Shown here in pieces: positions 56,712 to 64,000 of a DNA stretch of 64,000 nucleotides. The stretch is from contig JAUYFQ010000158.1 in NCBI GenBank assembly GCA_030690895.1, forward strand, positions 18,499-82,498. Reading direction: 5' to 3'. The stretch's first letter is position 1; every line of letters starts with the position of its first letter. Made by a program: the position numbers and the translations under genes. Under the pieces are notes generated by a model. It was not told where the DNA came from. It saw only the letters and a list, made by a program, of their open reading frames with translations, and ran no database searches. Source of the DNA: Sulfuricellaceae bacterium (GTDB lineage: Bacteria; Pseudomonadota; Gammaproteobacteria; Burkholderiales; Sulfuricellaceae).

Positions 56712-58968
56712 TCGGCGCACACATGACCACGCCCTCGTTGTTCCATCCGCGAGACGCCACCTCCTGTATGGTGGTCAGATTGCTGGTGATACGGTGGTTG
56801 CTATCGACGCCTCGGGCATATCCGTTGTTATAGGCACGGTAGACCGGCTGCGTGCCGCCAGGGCAGACACCGTTGGCAGGCGGGGTCGAGACAAAATCCA
56901 GGCTCTCGAAATTCCAGCGTTTCTGCGTGGCCGGTGTGCTGGCCTGTTGTTGCTTGAGGCTGTTGCATTCCTCGGGATCGACCGTATAGAAATGCGAGTT
57001 GGGTCCGGGCGACTGGCTGCCGTAAAAACGGCAGACGGAAGTGCTGCCACCCGACTTGAAACTATTGCCGGTGCGCATCCAGCCAGGCCCCGCGCTACCG
57101 CCGTCGATGGCTGCAGCCTCGCCTGTGTCGGCGGTGATGAAGAAGTTGTCGAGATTGGTGTTGTAGAACTCGAAGACGTGGACTGTCGCACCACTGTTCC
57201 CCTCTATGATGCAGCTTACCGTGTACGTGTCGGTCGATGTGGGATCGGTAGGGATGGAGGCGACCACGCGCATTTTTCCGGTAGCGATCATATCTGTTGC
57301 GTTGCTTCCGTAGCCAACGCAGAACTGTGCGCCCTTGAGGTTGGTCGTATCTTGTCCGTTCAGGATATTCTGTGCCGCCAGCATTTCTCCAAGAGTACCG
57401 CTCGCGTAGGGCATCAGTTGCCCGCCTATTACCTGCTGCCATCCAGTTGGAGTCAGCTGAATTTGTATGAAATTACTTGCCTCTGACGCGGCAAGAGGAG
57501 TTGCGGCGAACGCCTTGCTCTTGCTCATGGCTTGCTGCGCGACGAGCGATCCGGAAGGTACCATTGCCGTGACAAAGACAGCGCCCGATTTGCCAACATC
57601 GGCGGTGTTGAATTTGGTGGTGGTGTTGACTGATGCGCTGGCATTCGTGATGTCGCCTGAGGCGGAAACGAAGCCTGAGGCGGAAACGAAGAATGGGACT
57701 TGCAACGCAAGAAGGACGTTGAGCGTCGTGCCGGTAAGTAAATTGAGAAAGCCATCTGCGCTGGGGTTGACTACCAGTACCGGGGAATTTCGTTCCGAAA
57801 AGGTGCCATCGCCAAGCTGACCAGAATTGTTTTCTCCCCATGATGCGATGCTACCGTCGGATTTGATGGCAAGGGAGCGATCTCTTCCTGCGGCCACGGC
57901 CACCACGCCGGTGAGCCCCGGAACCACCACCGGGAGGTGTCGCTCCACGTCCGTGCCATCGCCAAGTTGGCCAAACCAGTTCGCCCCCCACGCCCAAACG
58001 CTACCGTCTGACTTGACTGCGAGGGAGTGAGCGCCAAAGAAATCTCCTGTTCCCGCTGCTATTGCCACTACGCCAATGAGTCCCTGCTGCACTTCATTCG
58101 GGGGAAACACGAGTACGGGCGAGGATCTATCCGTTGTAGTGCCATCGCCAAGCTCACCTAAAGCGTTCGCCCCCCATGCCCAAACTCTGCCATCGGATTT
58201 GAGAGCCAGGGAGTAAGCCCCAAACCAACTCCCGCCTGCCGCAATCGCCACCACGCCGGTGAGTTCTTGAATCTGCTTGGGGGATTCACGCACCGAATCC
58301 GAAATTGTGCCATCACCTAGTTGACCATTTCCATTGTATCCCCAAGCCCAGACGCTTCCGTCTGACTTAAGGGCGAGGAAGTGTGATCCAGACCAGTCTC
58401 CTCCTGCAGCTATCGCAATTGCGCTGCTTAACCCCGGCACTTTTAGCGGTGTTGTAATGTTTGCAAGTGCCAAAAATCCGTCACTTCCCCATGTCCAGAC
58501 ACTGCCGTCAGACTTGAGGGCAAGAGATCGATCCGATGACGCCACAATCGCCACAACATTACTGAGCCCCGGAATCTTTACCAGCGAGGAACTGCTCGTT
58601 GTCGAGCCATCGCCGAACTGGCCAACAGCGTTATCGCCCCACGCCCAGACACTGCCATCAGACTTGAGGGCAAGGGTGTGATCTGATCCTGCTGCAACTG
58701 CCACCACGCTGGTCAGTCCGGGTACTTGGTCCGGCGTGGAACGACTCGTTGTGGTGCCATCACCGAGCTGGCCAGAACTGTTGTCTCCCCACGTCAGGAC
58801 GCTGCCGTCTGGCTTCAAGGCAACACTATGTGCGTAGATACCCTTTGATCCGAGCGTAGATCCTCCCGCCGCCACCATCGGTGTCACCGCGTTGGCAGTC
58901 TCGCCGTAGCCAGACAGCAAAGCTATCCCAAGCAGAAATACGAACATCCGATGCATGTTATCCAACAT
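56707..58968 (-). CDS. Secreted RCC1-repeat protein with [10 protein letters not shown] module
   Basis: A 753-residue protein with a signal peptide ([20 protein letters not shown]). About seven RCC1-like repeats (residues 30-390; [14 protein letters not shown]...QLGDGT) are followed by the shared beta module ([19 protein letters not shown]...[11 protein letters not shown]). It ends in the 150-residue [14 protein letters not shown]...[13 protein letters not shown] module. The N-terminal half is like the gene at 53200 while the C-terminal end is like those at 43169, 45276 and 47452, showing exchange of modules. Confidence 0.82.
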   Translation of the reverse strand: MLDNMHRMFVFLLGIALLSGYGETANAVTPMVAAGGSTLGSKGIYAHSVALKPDGSVLTWGDNSSGQLGDGTTTSRSTPDQVPGLTSVVAVAAGSDHTLALKSDGSVWAWGDNAVGQFGDGSTTSSSSLVKIPGLSNVVAIVASSDRSLALKSDGSVWTWGSDGFLALANITTPLKVPGLSSAIAIAAGGDWSGSHFLALKSDGSVWAWGYNGNGQLGDGTISDSVRESPKQIQELTGVVAIAAGGSWFGAYSLALKSDGRVWAWGANALGELGDGTTTDRSSPVLVFPPNEVQQGLIGVVAIAAGTGDFFGAHSLAVKSDGSVWAWGANWFGQLGDGTDVERHLPVVVPGLTGVVAVAAGRDRSLAIKSDGSIASWGENNSGQLGDGTFSERNSPVLVVNPSADGFLNLLTGTTLNVLLALQVPFFVSASGFVSASGDITNASASVNTTTKFNTADVGKSGAVFVTAMVPSGSLVAQQAMSKSKAFAATPLAASEASNFIQIQLTPTGWQQVIGGQLMPYASGTLGEMLAAQNILNGQDTTNLKGAQFCVGYGSNATDMIATGKMRVVASIPTDPTSTDTYTVSCIIEGNSGATVHVFEFYNTNLDNFFITADTGEAAAIDGGSAGPGWMRTGNSFKSGGSTSVCRFYGSQSPGPNSHFYTVDPEECNSLKQQQASTPATQKRWNFESLDFVSTPPANGVCPGGTQPVYRAYNNGYARGVDSNHRITSNLTTIQEVASRGWNNEGVVMCAPI

Positions 58969-58999
58969 GAAGGTTCACCACCTTTCAAAAATACCCACA

Positions 59000-59036
59000 T
59001 TAAAATCGCACCATCAGGTTTTCGGCTTCGCGCTTG
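59000..59036 (-). pseudogene. Short scrap of the beta-barrel gene 3' end (scar 4)
   Basis: The minus strand reads KREAENLMVRF and a stop, a decayed form of KRDVEDLIGVNLMARF with an internal deletion. Its stop is 32 nt before the start of the RCC1 cassette at 58968, the same distance as for scar 3. Confidence 0.65.
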
Positions 59037-59044
59037 GGGCGTTG

Positions 59045-61354
59045 CTAAAACAACTGCCTTGAAATCGCCTTGGTTCCTGACACCCCATTGATGGAGTAAC
59101 TCATGGTCCCGATGCTGCTATCGTTAAAGGAGAAACTGACCGACCCGACCTCAGTCACCGCCACCTTCGCCCCATTCCAGGTAGCCGTAGGCGCCACCCC
59201 CCCGGCAACCTGATACAACGCACCCGAACAACCATTGTTTGAAATAGCGCAACTGGAAGCCACATACCAAACCGGATTACCGCTGGCATCATAGCTATAC
59301 ATGGTTGCGAAGATCGTCCCATACTGCTGCGTCAGCGCCACCCCCCAGCCTGACTCATCCGCATTCCAGTACAGCGCCGAATAATCGAAGACCGGTTTGG
59401 ACGTGCCGGAAGCAATTGGCTGCCGTGTCATGTTCCGGGAACCACTTACACCATTCACCGTATAAGCGAACGTCCCGGCATCGTCACCCGTAAACGAAAG
59501 CGTTCCGGCCCCCACCTTGGTGACGACCTTGCCCGCTCCATTCCAGGGTACACCCAACTGCGTACCGCCCTTCACCTCATAAATATCCCCGGTACAACTA
59601 CTCCCCACCAGCGGACAGGACGACATCACCAACCAAACCGGCTTGCCGGCAGCATCATAGGTAAACCACGCCACAAAAATCATCGAATCCTGCTGAGTCA
59701 AACTCATCCCCCAGCCCGACTCATTCGCATTCCACCACAAGCCGGTAAAACGCGCAGCCGGCGCACTGGCCGCCACATTACAATTGCCCGAAGCCGAATT
59801 GCTGATCGTACTTGAACTGGTAATGGTCGCCACCGGCAGCATCCTGCCCGCCATGATCATTTCATACTCACTGGAGCCATAACCCACACAGAACTGAGCC
59901 CCGACCAGATTGGACACATTGGTATTATTGAGCAGCGTCAAGGCAGCCTGCTGCTCCCCCAATACTCCACTGCTATAGGCAATCAACTGCCCGTTCACTA
60001 CCAACTTCCAACCCGAAGAAGTCATTTGAACCAGCACAAACGAATTGCCGTCCGCCGCCGCAAGCGGCGCAATCATCGTTTGCACGTTGCGCGTGGTATA
60101 AGGATTCTCCTTGGTGCTGGTCACCTTCAGCGCACTGCTTGCTGCGGCTGAAATGCCCAGCGCATCCAGGCCACTGACCGGCACCCAAGCCGTCGCATAC
60201 ACCGAGCCCTGCTTGCCGGTATCGGAAGAATTGAAGGTGATCGTGGAAGTCAGGACGGCACGGGCGCCCGAAACAGTGCCGGAAGTGGTGGCGACGAACG
60301 GTGCGGGCTTGAAAGTGGCGGTGACGTTCTTTGCACTGCTCATCGTCACCACGCAAGAACCCGTCCCGCTACAGTCACCGCTCCAGCCGGTGAAGATACT
60401 GCCGGCAGAAGGGGTGGCGGTGAGGGTGACGGAGGCGCCGGGGGCGTAGTCTTCCCAGCAGTCGGTGCCGCAAGCGATGCCGGTGGGGCTGCTGGAAATC
60501 GTGCCCTCGCCACTACCGGAGCGGGAGACGGCGAGTGTTGGGTTTGTTGCCGTTGAACCCCGAGTAAATACGTCACCTGCGGCGGAACAGCTCCCTGACG
60601 CCTGGCAAATGGTATTAAATCCCATCGTATTTCCTGCGACCACGGCAGTTACGCCAAATGACTGATTTACCTGCGTAGTCGTGCCAGTGCAGCCCGTGAC
60701 CGATATGAGCTGGATAGTAAGCGAGAGTTGGTTACCATTTGCTGTTCCAGAGACATTCATGTTCGCTACAGCAGTGCAGGTGCTGGTCGATACTTCCTCA
60801 ATGCCGGTGCCGCTAATGAAATTGCCATTCTGTGTCAAATTCAGGGTAAGTTTGGCACCCGTAACGCCGGAGAACGAGCTTGTGATTGCGCTCATCAAGG
60901 CGCCGTTTGATGAAGCGTCTTCGACCCAGCTCCCCGTCATGTTGGCTGCTGGCGAGGCTGTTGTCACCCCATTTCCGCTTAGCGGAAAGGCTCCGACATC
61001 ACCCGTTGCATCAGTGAAGTTGGCTGTTGCTGATTTAGCGCCGGTGCTTTGAGGAGAAAAAACGAAAGAAACGGTCTGGCTTTCACCCGGTTCGATCGTA
61101 GAGCCCGGGCAGATGTGGCTTGCCGAAAATTCCGTGGTATTGGTTCCGGCTATTGAGGCAGTTAAAGGGGTGCATGCCTCGGAGGTGGTGCCAGTGTTTT
61201 TAAATGATAAAGAGAGAGTTGACTTTGTTCCAACAACAACGTCCCCGAAAAATTGACCAGGGAAAGTGAACGTTTCTGAGCGGGCGTTGCCGATAATAGC
61301 GAAGCCTATAAGTGATGCCAACATAATGATTCTGGCAAGGTTTCTGTAAAACAT
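59045..61354 (-). CDS. Secreted ASH/Hydin-like and InlB-repeat protein with two LWW-type modules
   Basis: A 769-residue protein with a signal peptide (IIMLASLIGFAIIGNARS). First is an ASH/SPD-2/Hydin-type Ig-like domain (about residues 27-130; FGDVVVGTKSTLSLSFKNTG). A beta domain of unclear type follows (about 135-270), then one InlB-type repeat with paired Cys. The shared beta module (FNSSDTGKQGSVYATAWVP...CVGYGSSEYEM) and two LWW-type modules (LWWNANESGWGMSLTQQ, LYWNADESGWGVALTQQ) end the protein. It is another member of the cassette array; function unknown. Confidence 0.82.
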   Translation of the reverse strand: MFYRNLARIIMLASLIGFAIIGNARSETFTFPGQFFGDVVVGTKSTLSLSFKNTGTTSEACTPLTASIAGTNTTEFSASHICPGSTIEPGESQTVSFVFSPQSTGAKSATANFTDATGDVGAFPLSGNGVTTASPAANMTGSWVEDASSNGALMSAITSSFSGVTGAKLTLNLTQNGNFISGTGIEEVSTSTCTAVANMNVSGTANGNQLSLTIQLISVTGCTGTTTQVNQSFGVTAVVAGNTMGFNTICQASGSCSAAGDVFTRGSTATNPTLAVSRSGSGEGTISSSPTGIACGTDCWEDYAPGASVTLTATPSAGSIFTGWSGDCSGTGSCVVTMSSAKNVTATFKPAPFVATTSGTVSGARAVLTSTITFNSSDTGKQGSVYATAWVPVSGLDALGISAAASSALKVTSTKENPYTTRNVQTMIAPLAAADGNSFVLVQMTSSGWKLVVNGQLIAYSSGVLGEQQAALTLLNNTNVSNLVGAQFCVGYGSSEYEMIMAGRMLPVATITSSSTISNSASGNCNVAASAPAARFTGLWWNANESGWGMSLTQQDSMIFVAWFTYDAAGKPVWLVMSSCPLVGSSCTGDIYEVKGGTQLGVPWNGAGKVVTKVGAGTLSFTGDDAGTFAYTVNGVSGSRNMTRQPIASGTSKPVFDYSALYWNADESGWGVALTQQYGTIFATMYSYDASGNPVWYVASSCAISNNGCSGALYQVAGGVAPTATWNGAKVAVTEVGSVSFSFNDSSIGTMSYSINGVSGTKAISRQLF

Positions 61355-61398
61355 GGTTTTTCCTTAGTTGGTTATTGGTTCGCCATACAATATTTGCA

Positions 61399-61650
61399 CT
61401 AAAACGCCTGCCTGGTAATTGCCTTCGACCCGGCCACCCCATTGATGATGTAACTCATGGTGCCCGTGCTGCTATCACTGAAACTGAAACTGACGCTACC
61501 GACTGGGGCTACTGCCAAGTTCGGCGCCCACGGCGAGGTCGGCACGGTTCCGCCGGTCACTTTGTAGATATCGCCGTTGCAGCTGCTGCCCGACAAAGGG
61601 CAGTTGGACGCCACATACCAGACAGGGTTGCCGCTGGCATCGTAGGTACC
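61399..61650 (-). pseudogene. 3' fragment of an LWW-type module gene
   Basis: The minus strand encodes YDASGNPVWYVASNC...CNGDIYKVTGG...STGTMSYIINGVAGSKAITRQAF, the second half of an LWW-type module. The match to the paralogues stops abruptly near 61650. It marks the edge of the array. The gap 61651-61896 contains no other recognisable gene. Confidence 0.8.
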
Positions 61651-61896
61651 CTCGATATATTATTGTTCCCGGCTGAATTGAGTCTACCTAGAATCGGATG
61701 TCATTATGATGACTTGATCATCCGTTTGTCTAGTGACTGGACGCATGAATACTGTGATAACTGCTTGTTTTGGCTTGGCCTCGCGACTTTCTGGTCAAGT
61801 CCTGCTATCGTGTTTTTCTTTAATCAATACTTGGCCTCGATCAAAAAATTGATAAAAATCCATTTATTCGCTCTTAAGTCGTTCAACAAGCCTGCC

Positions 61897-63852
61897 ATGA
61901 TGCCATGGATATTTGCGCTGTTTTGTTGGGCAATAATGGTGGCCGTGTCCTTGACGGCCGTTTGGCAGCAGCTTGAACTCAAGTTGCTGGATAGCATGAC
62001 GGTCGGGGCCGCGCCGAATAGATCCGAGTTTCCTATCACGATTGTCGGCATTGACGAAGCTTCATTTTCCGAGCTGGGATTGCAATGGCCTTGGCCGCGA
62101 CGTTTGCACGCCGAACTGGTCAACCAGCTTGCTGCCGCCGGAGCGGCAGTGATCGTCTTTGATATCGTCTTTTCCGAAGCATCCAATAAAGAAGATGATG
62201 AACTTTTCGCCGATGCCATCTACCGTGCCGGCAACGTCGTGCTGGCCGCTGACCGCGTGTACCGTGAATCCTCTTCGTTACGGCAATGGATTCGGCTTGA
62301 CCCTCTCCCGATATTTTTGGACGCAGGCGCCCAGGTCGGGCTCGCAACGGTAACGCTCGGTCCTGATCTTGTGGTGCGCCAAATACCTGAATCCAGCGAT
62401 GCGCTCTGGCGTTCCATGGTCGTTCGCCTGATTCAGATGAATCCTGAAGTCGGGGCGAATCTCAATATCAAGCCAGGGTCCTATATTCGCTATGTCGGGG
62501 GCGATCACACTTTTCCATACGTTTCCTATCATGAAGTGGTGAAACCGACCGGGATAATTCCAGCAGATTATTTCAAGGGCCAAGTGGTGATCGTCGGGCG
62601 TGACGTCAAGGCTTCACCGGATGTGGAAAGCGCGCAGGCAGACTTGTTCGCCACGCCGTTCCTTGCCAGCACCGGCTGGCTCACACCGGGTGCCGAGGTG
62701 CATGCCAATATCCTTGAAACCGCATTCGGCAAGGGTGCTATTACCCGTCTACCAGAGGGTGCTGTTGCCGCGTTGCTTGCGTTCGTCGCTGTGCTAAGTG
62801 CCGTCGCGATGCGACGCTGGCGACCGATCTGGAGTTTGTTCCTCGGCGTGGCGATCGCTGGCATGCTTGCTCTGGTGGTATGGGGCGCTTTTCTTAAATT
62901 GAGCCTGTGGGTGCCGGCGGGATCTTCACTCGCTGTCATTCCTCTGATGTACTTGAGTCTTGGCGGATATTCGTATCTTGCTGAACAGGCGAGAAAAAAG
63001 GAGCTCATCCGGACTTTTTCGCTTTATGTCACACCGCAGGTTGTCGACGAACTGGTTGCGCATCCGGAGCGGATCAAGCTTGGCGGCGAGCGGCGTGAGG
63101 TCACGATAATGTTCACCGATCTCGCAGGGTTCACTACAATTTCCGAGGCGCTTTCCCCCGAACGGGTGACACACCTGCTCAACCGCCATTTCACTGATAT
63201 GACTGATGTTGTGCTCGAATATAATGGGACGGTCGCGCGCTTTATTGGCGATGCGATCATGGCTTTCTGGGGGGCGCCACTAGACGATGACGACCAAGCC
63301 TATCATGCTGTTGCTGCGGCAATCGCGATGCAGAAGGCAATGAATACCATGCGCGAGACATTTGCCAAGGAAGGCCTGCCGCAGATATACATGCGTATTG
63401 GTATTCATAGCGGGTCGGCTGTGGTCGGTAACCTTGGTTCTGCGAAGCGGTTCGATTACACCGCGATCGGTGATGACGTAAATCTTGCAGCGCGACTCGA
63501 AGGTATCAACAAGCTTTACGGCACGAATATCATGGTTAGCGACGATACAGCTCGACGAATCGAAGGGCGAATTACATTACGCCCAATCGATAAGGTCATT
63601 GTAAAAGGTAAAAGTCAGGCTGTTGAGGTCTTTTCGCCATGTGATGATCCCAAAGTCATCGAACTCTCTGGGCAGGCCATTCGCCTGTTTCGGAACCAGA
63701 AATGGGACGCTGCGGAATCACATTTACGCGAATTACTTGCCATCGTACCGGAAGATGACATAGCCAAGCTCTATCTTGAACGTATCGCGGCACTTCGCAT
63801 CGCACCACCCCCAGCGAATTGGGATGGTGCGATGGAACTTGAAAAGCTGTAG
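61897..63852 (+). CDS. CHASE2-domain class III nucleotide cyclase
   Basis: About 651 residues. The start is uncertain: the frame is open far upstream, but the ATG at 61897 comes just before the first membrane helix (WIFALFCWAIMVAVSLTAVW). A periplasmic CHASE2 sensor domain (about residues 35-275) is followed by two or three helices (about 290-365). The cyclase domain is in the cytoplasm. Metal-binding Asp residues are in TIMFTDLAGFT and ARFIGDAIMAFWG, and the transition-state pair in DDVNLAARLEG. It probably makes cAMP. FecR-type proteins often neighbour such cyclases. Confidence 0.88.
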   Translation: MMPWIFALFCWAIMVAVSLTAVWQQLELKLLDSMTVGAAPNRSEFPITIVGIDEASFSELGLQWPWPRRLHAELVNQLAAAGAAVIVFDIVFSEASNKEDDELFADAIYRAGNVVLAADRVYRESSSLRQWIRLDPLPIFLDAGAQVGLATVTLGPDLVVRQIPESSDALWRSMVVRLIQMNPEVGANLNIKPGSYIRYVGGDHTFPYVSYHEVVKPTGIIPADYFKGQVVIVGRDVKASPDVESAQADLFATPFLASTGWLTPGAEVHANILETAFGKGAITRLPEGAVAALLAFVAVLSAVAMRRWRPIWSLFLGVAIAGMLALVVWGAFLKLSLWVPAGSSLAVIPLMYLSLGGYSYLAEQARKKELIRTFSLYVTPQVVDELVAHPERIKLGGERREVTIMFTDLAGFTTISEALSPERVTHLLNRHFTDMTDVVLEYNGTVARFIGDAIMAFWGAPLDDDDQAYHAVAAAIAMQKAMNTMRETFAKEGLPQIYMRIGIHSGSAVVGNLGSAKRFDYTAIGDDVNLAARLEGINKLYGTNIMVSDDTARRIEGRITLRPIDKVIVKGKSQAVEVFSPCDDPKVIELSGQAIRLFRNQKWDAAESHLRELLAIVPEDDIAKLYLERIAALRIAPPPANWDGAMELEKL

Positions 63853-63945
63853 TCCTCCTACTAGCCCGAATTTTGCACAAACAGGGCGAATAACAAAGTA
63901 AGCATTTGATATAATACGAGTTATCAAAAAACATATTCGTAAAAA

Positions 63946-64000
63946 ATGACTACTTGTACTCGCCCTGATGCCAATTCTACCCCAGAACAACTCCGCTTTC
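63946..64000 (+). CDS. Start of an unidentified gene cut by the window edge
   Basis: An ATG opens a frame (MTTCTRPDANSTPEQLRF) that runs out of the window. A TATAAT box lies at about 63910-63915. The 5' part is too short to identify. The style would fit an insertion-sequence transposase, with the preceding TAGCCCGAATTTTGCAC as a possible element end, but this is a guess. Confidence 0.35.
   Translation, partial: MTTCTRPDANSTPEQLRF

Noticed and set aside
43169..61354. Repeated GGTGATG/CGCCATCGCC-like periodicity suggested a CRISPR or DNA satellite
   Set aside because: The periodicity is explained by RCC1, InlB, LRR and delta-60 protein repeats in coding frame; repeat units diverge and there are no spacers.
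61375..61896. An N-terminal extension of the cyclase over 170 codons
   Set aside because: It reads antisense through an LWW-module fragment and would place unrelated sequence before the CHASE2 membrane helix.

Overview
The window looks like a chromosomal segment of a betaproteobacterium, most plausibly a sulfur- or iron-oxidising member of the Nitrosomonadales (Sulfuricella/Gallionella-like). This is inferred from the dnaB-alr-radA order, an Acidithiobacillus-type sulfide:quinone oxidoreductase, two sigma-54 promoters and several REP-type palindromes. No rRNA or tRNA gene was seen. The dnaB gene at the left edge and a small open frame at the right edge are cut by the window.

Layout. (1) 1-8.9 kb: dnaB-alr-radA, then a Ser/Thr phosphorylation locus: PP2C phosphatase, FHA protein and a cytochrome c'-like lipoprotein; on the other strand a TssQ-like lipoprotein and a membrane kinase with a PEGA domain; then a second PP2C-FHA pair. 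(2) 8.9-15.1 kb: an SDR protein lacking its catalytic Tyr and Lys, a PAS-PAS-kinase-REC-REC-HPt hybrid kinase with an orphan-output response regulator, and an ammonium transporter with sigma-54 and NtrC-like sites. (3) 15.1-20.5 kb: pyrD, ald, the toxin-antitoxin pair brnT/brnA, and rmuC, interleaved with repeats. These are a 143-bp palindrome-ended element (second inverted copy near 42.2 kb) and a composite repeat present twice in direct orientation around ald-brnTA-rmuC. (4) 20.6-25.4 kb: a PhnD-like binding protein, then a sulfide operon (sqr, small secreted protein, rhodanese) with an exact sigma-54 promoter, TGTCATGACA palindromes and a divergent sigma-54 activator with a Cys-rich PAS domain. 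(5) 25.4-26.1 kb: dps followed by a remnant of an ahpF 3' end.

(6) 26.2-38.9 kb: a defence island on the minus strand. A small XRE regulator and hsdM are followed by a truncated and a full DUF1016/YhcG nuclease and by hsdS. Overlapping hsdS are a NERD-like/UvrD-like helicase and a DUF2290 protein, then a 67-codon hsdR/hsdS chimeric scar, a DUF3800 protein, a small nuclease-toxin-like protein and hsdR. A shared motif sits in front of both the XRE-hsdM and the hsdR ends. (7) 38.9-43.1 kb: peroxide defence (catalase, ahpF, ahpC) with a clear OxyR site.

(8) 43.2-61.7 kb: an array of large exported proteins with different N-terminal repeats (delta-60, InlB-type, leucine-rich, RCC1, ASH/Hydin) joined to a few shared C-terminal modules. 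In the middle is one 1132-residue FecR-TPR-beta-barrel protein. Upstream of each of five cassette genes lies either this barrel gene's 3' end or a recognisable scrap of it, so the array seems to have grown by duplicating a [barrel 3' end]-[cassette] unit. One cassette, the LRR gene, carries two compensating frameshifts. (9) 61.9-64 kb: a CHASE2 class III nucleotide cyclase, then a truncated open frame that may begin a mobile element.
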